Source of the DNA: Microbulbifer bruguierae
Lineage (GTDB): Bacteria > Pseudomonadota > Gammaproteobacteria > Pseudomonadales > Cellvibrionaceae
Direction: 5' to 3'
Assembly (NCBI RefSeq): GCF_029869925.1
Contig: NZ_CP118605.1
Span: 2,304,501 to 2,368,500, forward strand
DNA length: 64,000 nucleotides
Shown: one piece after another, positions 34,561 through 43,054 of the stretch
Numbering within the stretch: position 1 is the stretch's first letter
How the letters are laid out: each line of letters begins with the position of its first letter
The notes under the pieces: generated by a model
The model's database searches: none
Seen by the model: the letters and a program-made list of their open reading frames with translations, nothing else
What the model was told of the DNA's origin: nothing
Made by a program: the position numbers and the translations under genes

Positions 34561-34732
34561 GCAGAAAATCCAGGTTAATTCCGAATTTTCCTTGAGGGGT
34601 TGCGAGCCGTGTACGTCTTGATAAGTGAAGGTCGCAAAAATAACCCAGAAATAATAACAATAATTTACAGGGACCCAAGAAAAACAAACGGGATAAAACC
34701 TAGCAGGGGGCACACGCCCCCTTTATTTTTTC
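34561..34732 (+). ncRNA. Candidate Hfq-type small RNA
   Basis: This gene-free stretch between the hydrolase stop and rlmB ends in a good plus-strand terminator (34705-34732). Before it lies GAAATAATAACAATAATTT, several overlapping AANAANAA motifs of the kind that bind Hfq in CrcZ/CrcY RNAs of Pseudomonas. An A-rich segment (AAGAAAAACAAAC) follows. No reading frame with coding character spans it. It could also be simply the 3' untranslated region of the hydrolase mRNA, from which a small RNA may be processed. I see no clear promoter of its own. Confidence 0.3.
34705..34732 (+). terminator. Rho-independent terminator
   Basis: GGGGGC, ACAC, GCCCCC followed by TTTATTTTTTT on the plus strand, about 150 bases after the hydrolase gene. 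Confidence 0.85.
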
Positions 34733-34800
34733 TCCCCGCCCCGCTTTCCCTCAGCAGAAAAACACAGTCGGATGTCCTTTCAGCCTGCGCAATCCCGAGG

Positions 34801-35556
34801 CTATTTGGCCCGCTGCCGCACCGCCTCGAACAAACACACGCCGGTGGCAACAGAAACATTGAGACTGCTCACCTCTCCCGCCATCGGAATCTTGATCAGG
34901 TGATCGCAATGTTCCCGGGTGAGGCGCCGCAGGCCGGGGCCTTCCGCCCCCATCACGAGGGCAACGGGGCCGGTGAGCGACGATTGATAAATATCCTGCT
35001 CCGCTTCGCCGGCGGCACCGAAAATCCACACTCCCGCCTGCTGTAGCATTTTCAGGGTGCGCGCGAGATTGGTGACGGTAACAAACGGCAACACCTCGGC
35101 GGCACCGCAAGCGACCTTTCTCGCCGTCGGCGTGAGTCCGGCGGCATTGTCCTTGGGCGCGATCACCGCATGTACCCCGGCGGCCTCCGCGGAGCGCAGG
35201 CAGGCACCGAGATTGTGGGGGTCCGTCACACCGTCGAGGATCAGCAGAAAGGGGGCTTCGCTACGCTCTTCCAGCTCCGCCAGCAGGGATTTCAGGAACT
35301 GCTCGTCGTACACCCGTGTATCACCGACACAGATGGCCAGCACCCCCTGGTGATTGCCCTCGTCACCGACTTTGTCATCCAGTGCGCGACGATCCACAAA
35401 ACGGATGGCGATCTCGTTCTGCTCCGCCTGACGGATAATTTTCTGCAGTTTCTGATCCTTGCGCCCACGCAACAACAGCAGTTCTTGCACCTGCTGCGGA
35501 GAACTTTTCAATAACGCCTGCACCGCGTGCAAGCCGTAAACCAATTGCTGAGCCAC
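34801..35556 (-). CDS. rlmB: 23S rRNA (Gm2251) 2'-O-methyltransferase
   Basis: 251 residues from a GTG start three bases after the rnr stop, so tightly coupled to it. The N-terminal substrate-binding domain (LVYGLHAVQALLKSSPQ) is followed by the SpoU domain with its three motifs: DGVTDPHNLGACLRSAEA, LVMGAEGPGLRRL and IPMAGEVSSLNVSVATGV. The trefoil-knot fold binds S-adenosylmethionine. It methylates G2251 in the peptidyl-transferase P loop. The rnr-rlmB order is standard for gammaproteobacteria. Confidence 0.96.
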   Translation of the reverse strand: MAQQLVYGLHAVQALLKSSPQQVQELLLLRGRKDQKLQKIIRQAEQNEIAIRFVDRRALDDKVGDEGNHQGVLAICVGDTRVYDEQFLKSLLAELEERSEAPFLLILDGVTDPHNLGACLRSAEAAGVHAVIAPKDNAAGLTPTARKVACGAAEVLPFVTVTNLARTLKMLQQAGVWIFGAAGEAEQDIYQSSLTGPVALVMGAEGPGLRRLTREHCDHLIKIPMAGEVSSLNVSVATGVCLFEAVRQRAK

Positions 35557-35559
35557 GAA

Positions 35560-38439
35560 TTATTTCTTCTTGCCGGGTTTCTTTTTGGCAGGTTTCTTAC
35601 CCGCCTTCTTCTGCGACGCCTTTTTCGCAACCGCTGCCTTGGATGCTTTATGGGCCGCCTTGCGCGCAGCTACCGCCGGGCGCTTGCCGCCTTTGCGAGG
35701 CGGGGTTTTGCGCGGCCCGCGTTTCTTGCGCGGCTCGCCGTCGCCGGGCTCCACAGCCCGCGATTCATCCTCAGTCGTGTCGGCAACCAACTCGCGGGAT
35801 GGCGGCACCACCTCCGTTTCGTCACTGCCGACCTTGCGCCTGCGCACCGGTCGCGGCGCATCATCCACATCAGCCTCGGCCTTTTTCTTCAGCCCGCCGC
35901 CCCAGGGATTCGCTTTTTGCGCTTCCGCGCTGAAGTCGGATTTGCGCTTGCGCTTGCGCTCCTGCTGGAACTCCACCGCCATCTCCATGGCGCGGCCACT
36001 GACACGGGTCGACTCGGCACCGGACTTGGTTGTTTTGGCCTTTTTGGGTTCGGGTCTGGATTCGGGGACTGGACGCTCCTCCTGCACATTTTCCTCGCTG
36101 CGCTTCAGCGCCTTCGGCTTACGGTACTTGGGATTCTGGTAACTGGGGCGCGGGTGCAGCTCCACAAAGGTGAAATCCACCTTGCGCTCTTCCAGGTCCA
36201 CCCGCGCAACCTGTACGGTGACCTGGTCACCCAGGTGGTAGCGGGCGCCGCTGCGCTCGCCGATCAATCGCTGGTGAGCCTGCTCGAAATGGTAGTAGTC
36301 CTTGGGCAGTGCAGTGACATGGATCAGACCTTCCACATACAGGTCGTCCAGCTCGACGAACAGACCGAAACCGGTCACGGCACTGATCACGCCGCGGTAT
36401 ACCTCACCCACATGATCCTGCAGATACTCGCATTTCAGCCAGCTGACCACATCGCGAGTGGCGTCATCGGCGCGGCGCTCGGTCATCGAGCAGTGCTCGC
36501 CGAGCTCCACCATCGCCGCGGGACTGTAGGGCAGGATATGCCCGCGCTCGATTGCGTGGGCACCCGGTGCCAGGCGAACCTTCTTCGCCACCGCACTGGC
36601 GTTGGCGCTGCCATTGCGGATCAGCCAGCGCAGACCACGGTGTAGCAGCAGGTCCGGGTAGCGGCGGATCGGTGAGGTGAAGTGTGCATAAGCCCGGTAG
36701 TCGAGGCCGAAGTGGCCGCGGTTTTCCGGCTGGTACACCGCCTGGTTCATGGAGCGCAGCAACATGGTCTGGATGATGTGGAAATCCGGGCGACCCTCTA
36801 CCTGCGCCAACAGGCTCTGGTAATCACTGGGCTGGGGCTCGCTGCCACCTTCCAGGCGCAAACCGAGTTCGCCCAGGTAAGCGCGCAGGTTTTCCAGCCG
36901 CTCCGCCTTGGGCGTGTCATGCACCCGGTACAGCGCCGGCAGCTCCGCCAGCTCCATCAACTGTGCGGCACACACGTTGGCCGCCAGCATGCACTCCTCG
37001 ATCATTTTGTGTGCGTCGTTGCGCACCACCGGTACGATGCGATCGATCTTGCGCTGCGCGTCGAACAGAATGCGGGTTTCGGTGGTCTCGAAATCGATTG
37101 CGCCGCGGCGGTCCCGCGCACCGCGTAGCGCCCGGTAGAGGTCGTGCAGGTTGTCGAGATGCGGGGTCAGCGCGGCATACTGCTTGCGCAGGCCACTGTC
37201 GCGATTGCCCCGCTCTTCCACGATTTCCCCCACCTGGGTGTAGGTAAAGCGCGCGTGACTGCGCATCACGCCTTCGAAGAACTGGTAGTCGAGAATATTG
37301 CCGGACTCGTCGATACGCATTTCGCACACCATGCACAGGCGATCGACTTCCGGGTTCAGGGAACAGAGACCGTTGGACAGTTTTTCCGGCAGCATGGGTA
37401 CGACAAAGTCGGGGAAATACACCGAGTTCCCGCGCTGATGCGCTTCCACATCCAGCGAACTGCCCACCTGAACATAGTGGGACACGTCGGCGATGGCCAC
37501 CAGCAGCTTCCAGCTGCCATCGGGCAACAGCTCACAGAAAACCGCATCGTCGAAATCCCGCGCGTCTTCACCGTCGATGGTAACCAGCGGCAACGGGCGC
37601 AGGTCGATACGGGCTTTCTTGTCCTCCTCCAGCACCTCGTCGGCAATGGTCTCCACCTCGGCCTGCAGCGCCGCCGGCCAGCTGTGAGGAATGCCGTAGT
37701 TGCGAATGGCGACGTCGATTTCCATTCCCGGCGCCAGGTGGTCGCCGAGCACTTCCGCTACTTCCCCCTGGGGCAGGTTATTGCGACCCGGCTGCAGGGT
37801 GATATCGACCACGACATACTGGCCGCTTTGCGCATCAGCGCACTTGCCTTCCGGCACCATCACGTCGAGGGTCAGACGGGGGTTATCCGGGCGCACGAAA
37901 CAGATGCCGTCCTCCCGGTACAGGCGACCGGCAAGCTGGTGGGTGTTGTGCTTGATCACCCGCACCACCGCACCTTCGCGTTTGCCGCGGTAGCCGCCGG
38001 GGGTTTCCCGCACCAGCACCTCGTCGCCATCGAACACCTTGCGCATCTGGCGGTGGGACAGGAACAGGTCGTCACTGCCGTCACCGGGCGACACGAAACC
38101 GAAGCCGTCGCGATGACCGATCACATGGCCGCGTACCAGGCTCATTTTGTCGAGCACACCGAAATCACCGGCGCGGTTACTGGCGATCTGGCCGTCGCGG
38201 GACATGGCGATCAAGCGGCGGCGTACGCCCTCGCGACGGTCTTCGTCTTCAAGGCTGAGCAGATCGGCCACCGCTTCCCAGGCCACCGGCCCGGGCTGCT
38301 GCTCCAGCAGGTCCAGCAGGAATTCACGGCTGGGGATGGGTTTTTCGTATTTTTCCGCCTCGCGCTCCGCATGAGGGTCGTCCAGATTGGCGGGTTGGGA
38401 GGGAGAATTGGGGTTTTCCTGGTTCAAAACAGCTTCCAT
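35560..38439 (-). CDS. rnr: Ribonuclease R
   Basis: 959 residues, against about 813 in E. coli; the excess is a very long Lys/Arg/Pro-rich C-terminal tail (from about 790, ending KKPGKKK). Domains in order: helix-turn-helix/OB_RNB (about 30-190, with VIGHRDGFGFVSP), the RNB catalytic domain with DGEDARDFDDAVFCE (the four catalytic Asp), YFPDFVVPMLPEKLSNGLCSL-type motifs and FTSPIRRYPDLLLHR, and the S1 domain (GVISAVTGFGLFVELDDL). It degrades structured RNA 3' to 5' and takes part in rRNA, tmRNA and mRNA quality control. The basic tail probably binds RNA or ribosomes. Confidence 0.97.
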   Translation of the reverse strand: MEAVLNQENPNSPSQPANLDDPHAEREAEKYEKPIPSREFLLDLLEQQPGPVAWEAVADLLSLEDEDRREGVRRRLIAMSRDGQIASNRAGDFGVLDKMSLVRGHVIGHRDGFGFVSPGDGSDDLFLSHRQMRKVFDGDEVLVRETPGGYRGKREGAVVRVIKHNTHQLAGRLYREDGICFVRPDNPRLTLDVMVPEGKCADAQSGQYVVVDITLQPGRNNLPQGEVAEVLGDHLAPGMEIDVAIRNYGIPHSWPAALQAEVETIADEVLEEDKKARIDLRPLPLVTIDGEDARDFDDAVFCELLPDGSWKLLVAIADVSHYVQVGSSLDVEAHQRGNSVYFPDFVVPMLPEKLSNGLCSLNPEVDRLCMVCEMRIDESGNILDYQFFEGVMRSHARFTYTQVGEIVEERGNRDSGLRKQYAALTPHLDNLHDLYRALRGARDRRGAIDFETTETRILFDAQRKIDRIVPVVRNDAHKMIEECMLAANVCAAQLMELAELPALYRVHDTPKAERLENLRAYLGELGLRLEGGSEPQPSDYQSLLAQVEGRPDFHIIQTMLLRSMNQAVYQPENRGHFGLDYRAYAHFTSPIRRYPDLLLHRGLRWLIRNGSANASAVAKKVRLAPGAHAIERGHILPYSPAAMVELGEHCSMTERRADDATRDVVSWLKCEYLQDHVGEVYRGVISAVTGFGLFVELDDLYVEGLIHVTALPKDYYHFEQAHQRLIGERSGARYHLGDQVTVQVARVDLEERKVDFTFVELHPRPSYQNPKYRKPKALKRSEENVQEERPVPESRPEPKKAKTTKSGAESTRVSGRAMEMAVEFQQERKRKRKSDFSAEAQKANPWGGGLKKKAEADVDDAPRPVRRRKVGSDETEVVPPSRELVADTTEDESRAVEPGDGEPRKKRGPRKTPPRKGGKRPAVAARKAAHKASKAAVAKKASQKKAGKKPAKKKPGKKK

Positions 38440-38745
38440 TGTTCTGCGATAGACCGCGTTGTCTCGGCGGCCCCGGCATGCGTCCGGCGCAGTGGTATGA
38501 GTGGTTGCAATGGCTCGCGTCTGTCACTACAGATCACACATGCTACGAATAGCACAGACGCGCGGTTGGAGCGGCGAATGCCTGGGGCAGCCTTGCCACC
38601 TGGGATATTGCACATCGTCGGCAGTATAAGCGATTTAGGGGTCGAATCCCGACTCGATTTAACACTTCAGCGCCCTCACTTTCCCCGAATTTCAAGCCCT
38701 CTGCCGAGCCCCTGTTCGGGGTGGCACAAATTGCCACAAAAAGGT
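38440..38745. other. Intergenic region between rnr and tRNA-Leu
   Basis: This should hold the rnr promoter on the minus strand, which I could not place firmly. Near the tRNA promoter there is a CCCC-TGTT-CGGGG stem (about 38709-38721) followed by the palindrome GTGGCA-CAAAT-TGCCAC (38721-38737), nine bases upstream of the tRNA -35. It may be an operator or an activator site. No gene is seen. Confidence 0.4.
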
Positions 38746-38774
38746 TTGACACCCCCTGGGCAAATCACTATAGT
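38746..38774 (+). promoter_or_regulatory. Promoter and leader hairpin of the first tRNA-Leu
   Basis: TTGACA (38746-38751), 17 bases, TATAGT (38769-38774), then a GC-rich discriminator (GCGCG) as in stringently controlled stable-RNA promoters. In the leader, AACGG (38785-38789) and CCGTT (38796-38800) form a five-pair hairpin that ends four bases before the mature tRNA. Confidence 0.88.
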
Positions 38775-38804
38775 GCGCGTCCTCAACGGAGCATACCGTT
38801 GTTT

Positions 38805-38891
38805 GCCCAGGTGGCGGAATTGGTAGACGCGCTAGCTTCAGGTGCTAGTGGCCTTACGGTCGTGGAAGTTCAAGTCTTCTCCTGGGCACCA
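38805..38891 (+). tRNA. tRNA-Leu (anticodon CAG), copy 1
   Basis: 87 bases including encoded CCA. The acceptor stem GCCCAGG pairs with CCTGGGC, the D arm has GGCGGAATTGGTAGACGC, the anticodon CAG is at 38839-38841 in CTTCAGG, the long variable arm is TGGCCTTACGGTCG, and the T arm has GTTCAAGTC. It closely resembles E. coli tRNA-Leu(CAG) and reads CUG codons. It is identical to the copy at 41854. Confidence 0.97.
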
Positions 38892-38900
38892 TATCCGCAA

Positions 38901-38932
38901 AAAAGGCCGACTCGAAAGAGGCGGCCTTTTTT
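38901..38932 (+). terminator. Terminator of tRNA-Leu copy 1
   Basis: GGCCG-A-CTC, GAAA loop, GAG-G-CGGCC, then T6. The stem has one A-G mismatch that is absent from the otherwise similar terminator of copy 2. Confidence 0.8.
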
Positions 38933-39013
38933 CGTTTCTGACGCACGAAATTTCATTCCGCGCCGCAAGCGACCGACTGCACAACTGGTGCAGCCGGCCC
39001 TCCCGCCCTCAGA

Positions 39014-41671
39014 TCAACCGGTATTGCGCATCCCCGCCGCAATCCCCGCAATGGTCACCATCAAGGCACTCTCCAGTACCGGATCCTCCTCACGAGTACG
39101 CAGACGTGACATCAGCTCCGCCTGCAGCAGGTGCAGCGGATCGGTGTATGGATCGCGCACGCGGATGGACCAGCGCATGACCGGATTATTATCCAGCAGG
39201 CTTTCGCGCCCGGTGAGGCGGCTCAGGGCATTGACGGTGCGCGCGAGGCGGCTGCGCAGTTCGATACCCAGGCGCTGCAACTCAGGATCATCGGTAAGAC
39301 GCTCTTCGTACCACAGGGCCACGCGGGTGTCGGACTTGGCCAGCACCATTTCCAGCATATCCACCACGGTCTGGAAGAACGGCCACTCCTCGCTCATGCT
39401 GCGCAGGGTTTCCGGGGCATTGTCGAGACCGGTTTCCAGCGCCGCGCCAGTACCCAGCCAGGCCGGCAGCATCAGACGCATCTGGGTCCAGGCAAACACC
39501 CAGGGAATTGCGCGCAGGGTTTCCACCCCACCGCCGGGCTTGCGCCGCGCCGGGCGGCTGCCCAGGGCCAGGCGGCTGAGCTCGGTTTCCGGAGTAACGG
39601 TGCGCAGGTAAGACACCAGTGCGGGATCGTCCTGCACCACTTCGCGGTAGGCGCGCACAGAAGCCTGGGTCAGACGATCCATTTCTGCGCGCCACTCGGG
39701 GCGCGGTTCCGCCGGCGGAAGCAATGTCGCCTCCAGGGTCGCTGCCACATACTGCTCGAGGTTGTAAGCTGCAACAGAGGGACGACCATATTTGAAACGG
39801 ATCATCTCGCCCTGCTCGGTCACCCGGATGCGGCCGGCAACCGAACCCGGAGGCTGCGACATCAGCGCCATGCGCGTGGGTGAGCCACCGCGGGAAATGG
39901 AGCCGCCGCGACCGTGGAACAAGGTCAGAGGAATGCCGTACTCGCGAAAAATTCCGGTGAGCTTTTCCTGGGCGCGGAACTGCGCCCAGGCCGCACCCAG
40001 GAAACCCGCATCCTTCGCAGAATCGGAGTAACCGATCATCACCTCCTGCCCGGCTTTCACCCGCTCGCGATAGAACGGAATATCCAGCAGTGCACTCATG
40101 GTGTCATAGGCGTTATTGAGGTCATCCAGGGTCTCGAACAACGGCACTACGCGCATGGGCTCACGCACCCCGGCCACCTTCTGCAGCAGCATCACGGCCA
40201 GTACGTCGGAGGACGTTCGCGCCATGGAAATCACGTAGGCGCCCAAACCCTCGGCACCCTGCTCGGCGATAACACCACAGGTATCCAGCACCTCCCGCAC
40301 CTCATCGGTACAGAATTCGCTCTGGTAAAAAGCGCTGTCCACCAGCGGGCGACGGCTTTCCAGTTCGGATAACAGGAACTTCTGTTTTACCTTCTCCCCC
40401 CAGCTGGCATAGCTGCCCAGACCCAGGTAACGGGTAATGGCATCCACGACGTTGGCGTGACGGGTGGATTCCTGGCGGATATCCAGTTTCAACAGGGTAA
40501 TCCCGAAGCACTTGAGGCGCCGCAGGGTGTCCTTGAGCTGGCCTTCAGCAATCGCCTGCAGACCGACCGCGCGCAGGGAGCGGTCGATGACGCTCAACTC
40601 CCGGTGCAGCTCCTCGCCGGTCCTGTAAATCTCACCTTCCGACTCCACCGCGCCGTTGACCCGCGCCTCCATCAGTGCGCGGGTATTGCGCAGACGGTCG
40701 CGCACCTCACGCAAGAACAGTCGGTACGGCTCCTGACTGGGACCGGTAGAAGCCAGCAGCTCTTCGCTGGCACGGTGCATGGAAAGATCCGCGAGCAGGT
40801 TTTCCACATCCCGCAGATAGAGGTCCGCCGCCATCCAGCGCGCCAGCGTCAGCACCTGACGAGTCACAGCGGACGTGACATTGGGGTTGCCATCGCGGTC
40901 GCCACCCATCCAGGAGGCAAAGCGGATCGGCACCCAGTCCGCCGCCAGCGGCGCCAGTCCGGCGAGCACCAATTCATCTTCAATATCGCGCATGCCTTTT
41001 GGCACCGCCTGCCACAGGGACTGCTCAATAGTGGCGAACCCCCACTTGGCTTCATCCTCCGGCGTCGGGCGCTCGCGGCGAATCTCATCGGTACTCCAGG
41101 CGGAGAGAATCTGCTCCCGCAGCAGGCGGCGCAGGTCTTCCACCTCCTCTTCATTGAGGTCTGGCCGGTCGAGCTCGGTCAACAGATCGGCAATCTGATC
41201 GTACTTGCGGATCAGGGTGCGGCGGGTCACTTCGGTGGGGTGCGCCGTGAGCACCAGCTCTACAGACAGGTCCGACAGCACTTTGCGGATCTCTTCACCT
41301 TCCACGCCGGCATTTTTCAGCTCGACAAGCACCTGGCGCAGTCCGCGGTCGGTATCGGGGTCGCCGGGAAAACGCGCGTGCTGACGACGCAGACGCTCGC
41401 GGTGGCGCTGTTCGGCGATATTGGCAAAGTTCAGAAACTGACTGAACGCCCGCGCCACCTCCAGCAGGGTCTCGTCCTCCAGCGGATCCAGCAGCTCCCG
41501 TAACTTGGCTACCGGCATTTCCCCTTGTCCACGACTTCCCACAGCCACCTGACGGATGGTTTCGACGGTCTCGAACAGTCCCTTGCCAGCCTGTCCCTGC
41601 AGAACTTTACCCAGTTCTTCGCCCAATAGGCGCACATCTTCCCGCAATGGGGCATTTTGATCCTGATCCAC
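39014..41671 (-). CDS. ppc: Phosphoenolpyruvate carboxylase
   Basis: 885 residues from a GTG start, the usual length. The catalytic His is in VLTAHPTEVTRRTL. The PEP-binding motifs GGDRDGNPNVT and SDSAKDAGFLGAAWAQF, the loop FHGRGGSISRGGSPT and the C-terminal RNTG that binds the aspartate inhibitor are all present. It carboxylates PEP to oxaloacetate, replenishing the TCA cycle. It lies on the minus strand between two identical plus-strand tRNA-Leu genes, an unusual setting. An eight-base inverted repeat lies 75 bases upstream. Confidence 0.97.
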   Translation of the reverse strand: MDQDQNAPLREDVRLLGEELGKVLQGQAGKGLFETVETIRQVAVGSRGQGEMPVAKLRELLDPLEDETLLEVARAFSQFLNFANIAEQRHRERLRRQHARFPGDPDTDRGLRQVLVELKNAGVEGEEIRKVLSDLSVELVLTAHPTEVTRRTLIRKYDQIADLLTELDRPDLNEEEVEDLRRLLREQILSAWSTDEIRRERPTPEDEAKWGFATIEQSLWQAVPKGMRDIEDELVLAGLAPLAADWVPIRFASWMGGDRDGNPNVTSAVTRQVLTLARWMAADLYLRDVENLLADLSMHRASEELLASTGPSQEPYRLFLREVRDRLRNTRALMEARVNGAVESEGEIYRTGEELHRELSVIDRSLRAVGLQAIAEGQLKDTLRRLKCFGITLLKLDIRQESTRHANVVDAITRYLGLGSYASWGEKVKQKFLLSELESRRPLVDSAFYQSEFCTDEVREVLDTCGVIAEQGAEGLGAYVISMARTSSDVLAVMLLQKVAGVREPMRVVPLFETLDDLNNAYDTMSALLDIPFYRERVKAGQEVMIGYSDSAKDAGFLGAAWAQFRAQEKLTGIFREYGIPLTLFHGRGGSISRGGSPTRMALMSQPPGSVAGRIRVTEQGEMIRFKYGRPSVAAYNLEQYVAATLEATLLPPAEPRPEWRAEMDRLTQASVRAYREVVQDDPALVSYLRTVTPETELSRLALGSRPARRKPGGGVETLRAIPWVFAWTQMRLMLPAWLGTGAALETGLDNAPETLRSMSEEWPFFQTVVDMLEMVLAKSDTRVALWYEERLTDDPELQRLGIELRSRLARTVNALSRLTGRESLLDNNPVMRWSIRVRDPYTDPLHLLQAELMSRLRTREEDPVLESALMVTIAGIAAGMRNTG

Positions 41672-41745
41672 GGAAGTTATCTCTCTGTTGGAACATTTCC
41701 GCCATTTTTACATATTTCAGCGCACATTTAGACCGGCCTGCGATT

Positions 41746-41768
41746 TTTTTGTAATTTAACTACAAAAA
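41746..41768. promoter_or_regulatory. 8-base inverted repeat between ppc and tRNA-Leu copy 2
   Basis: TTTTTGTA, seven bases, TACAAAAA. It lies 28 bases upstream of the tRNA -35 and about 75 bases upstream of ppc, so it could be an operator or UP-like AT-rich element for either. No matching known consensus comes to mind. Confidence 0.35.
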
Positions 41769-41795
41769 GTCTGTCTTTTTGGTCACACCGAACAA

Positions 41796-41823
41796 TTGAC
41801 ACGCCAAATAAATTCACTATAGT
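41796..41823 (+). promoter_or_regulatory. Promoter and leader hairpin of the second tRNA-Leu
   Basis: TTGACA (41796-41801), 16 bases, TATAGT (41818-41823), discriminator GCGC. The leader hairpin AGCGG (41834-41838) with CCGCT (41845-41849) has the same size, loop length and distance to the tRNA as in copy 1, but one A-U pair has become G-C. Confidence 0.88.
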
Positions 41824-41853
41824 GCGCAGCCTCAGCGGCATACACCGCTGTAT

Positions 41854-41940
41854 GCCCAGGTGGCGGAATTGGTAGACGCGCTAGCTTCAGGTGCTAGTGG
41901 CCTTACGGTCGTGGAAGTTCAAGTCTTCTCCTGGGCACCA
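41854..41940 (+). tRNA. tRNA-Leu (anticodon CAG), copy 2
   Basis: 87 bases including CCA, identical in sequence to the copy at 38805; anticodon at 41888-41890. With promoter, leader hairpin and terminator also alike, the whole transcription unit has been duplicated in direct orientation around ppc. Confidence 0.97.
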
Positions 41941-41947
41941 TCTTTGT

Positions 41948-41980
41948 AAAAAGGCCGACTCGCAAGAGTCGGCCTTTTTT
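41948..41980. terminator. Terminator of tRNA-Leu copy 2, also facing rluA
   Basis: GGCCGACTC (41953-41961), GCAA, GAGTCGGCC (41966-41974), then T6. The A5 on the other side lets it also end the minus-strand rluA transcript. Confidence 0.88.
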
Positions 41981-42078
41981 ATTGCTCATCCGCTATCCGG
42001 CATGAGTCTGTCGGCAGGCAACCCACTCCCCGGATCAACCTCCCCGGGACAAAAATCCAGACTCCCACCCATAATCGA

Positions 42079-42765
42079 TCACGCCGAAACAGTAAATTCA
42101 GCCCCCGGATTACACAAAAAATGCATTGGCCTTTGTAGCACTGGATGCTCGAAGCCCAGCTCCTGCGCGTGCAGCAGTAACCGGGTTGCAGCGGCGAGTG
42201 CGTCACCCTGGGCATAGAAGGGATCGCCGAGAATCGGGTGGCCGATAGCCTGCATATGTACCCGCAACTGGTGCGAACGGCCGGTAACCGGGATCAACTG
42301 CATCAGGGTGGACACTCCATCGCTGTCGAGCTTGCGCCAGCGGGTCAGCGACGGCTTGCCGTGTTCGAAATCTACGATTTGCTTTGGCCGGTTCGGCCAG
42401 TCGCAGATCAGCGGCAGATTTACCTCACCCTCGTCCCCATCCGGCTCACCCCACACCCGCGCGAGATAACTCTTCTCCACCTGTCGATTCTGGAACAGGG
42501 CACTCAACTGGCGGTGCACCTGCGGCCCGCGCGCCATCACCACCAACCCGGAGGTATCCATATCCAGGCGGTGCACAATCAGGGCGTCCGGGTATTCTGT
42601 CTGGGCGCGAATGGCGAGACTGTCTTTGTGGGCCGGATCGCGACCAGGCACGGTGAGCAGACCGCTGGGTTTGTCCAGCACCAGCAGGTGGGCGTCACTG
42701 TAGACGATATCCAGAAAGGGTTCGGTGGGCGGATTGTAGGGGCGCAAAACTCGGACTCGGGGCAT
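42079..42765 (-). CDS. rluA: Pseudouridine synthase RluA (23S rRNA 746 / tRNA 32)
   Basis: 228 residues. It follows E. coli RluA closely: YNPPTEPFLDIVYSD, VLDKPSGLLTVPGRD, the catalytic Asp in VHRLDMDTSGL, VNLPLICDWPNRPKQ, and ITGRSHQLR-like VTGRSHQLRVHMQAIGHPI. There is no S4 domain, as expected for RluA as opposed to RluB/C/D. It isomerises U746 in 23S rRNA and U32 in several tRNAs. Single gene, converging on the tRNA-Leu terminator. Confidence 0.93.
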   Translation of the reverse strand: MPRVRVLRPYNPPTEPFLDIVYSDAHLLVLDKPSGLLTVPGRDPAHKDSLAIRAQTEYPDALIVHRLDMDTSGLVVMARGPQVHRQLSALFQNRQVEKSYLARVWGEPDGDEGEVNLPLICDWPNRPKQIVDFEHGKPSLTRWRKLDSDGVSTLMQLIPVTGRSHQLRVHMQAIGHPILGDPFYAQGDALAAATRLLLHAQELGFEHPVLQRPMHFLCNPGAEFTVSA

Positions 42766-43054
42766 GTCGAAGAATGGATTGGGGTCGTAGCTTACGCAAT
42801 TTTCCCCGGCCCTGCGCGCATTTACGATCGATCTCAGCTTGCCCCCTTACCGTACGTTCAAGCTTCCCCAGCACAGGATGAGAAGCCACCTGCCATGTGG
42901 AAGTATTCGCCACCAGGGATAACGGGCGGGAGGGTGGCGCAACACTCAGGTTAGCGGATAGCTGCAATACCCATTGATAACGCGGTTGAATACGCGGGCG
43001 CAGATTCTCCTCAGGAAATTTTTCGACGTTAACCGGCAAAGTGCGACTGGAACA

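Noticed and set aside
38723..38735. Sigma-54 promoter (TGGCACAAATTGC) upstream of tRNA-Leu
   Set aside because: The spacing between the GG and GC elements is eight bases instead of ten, and a near-perfect sigma-70 promoter lies just downstream.
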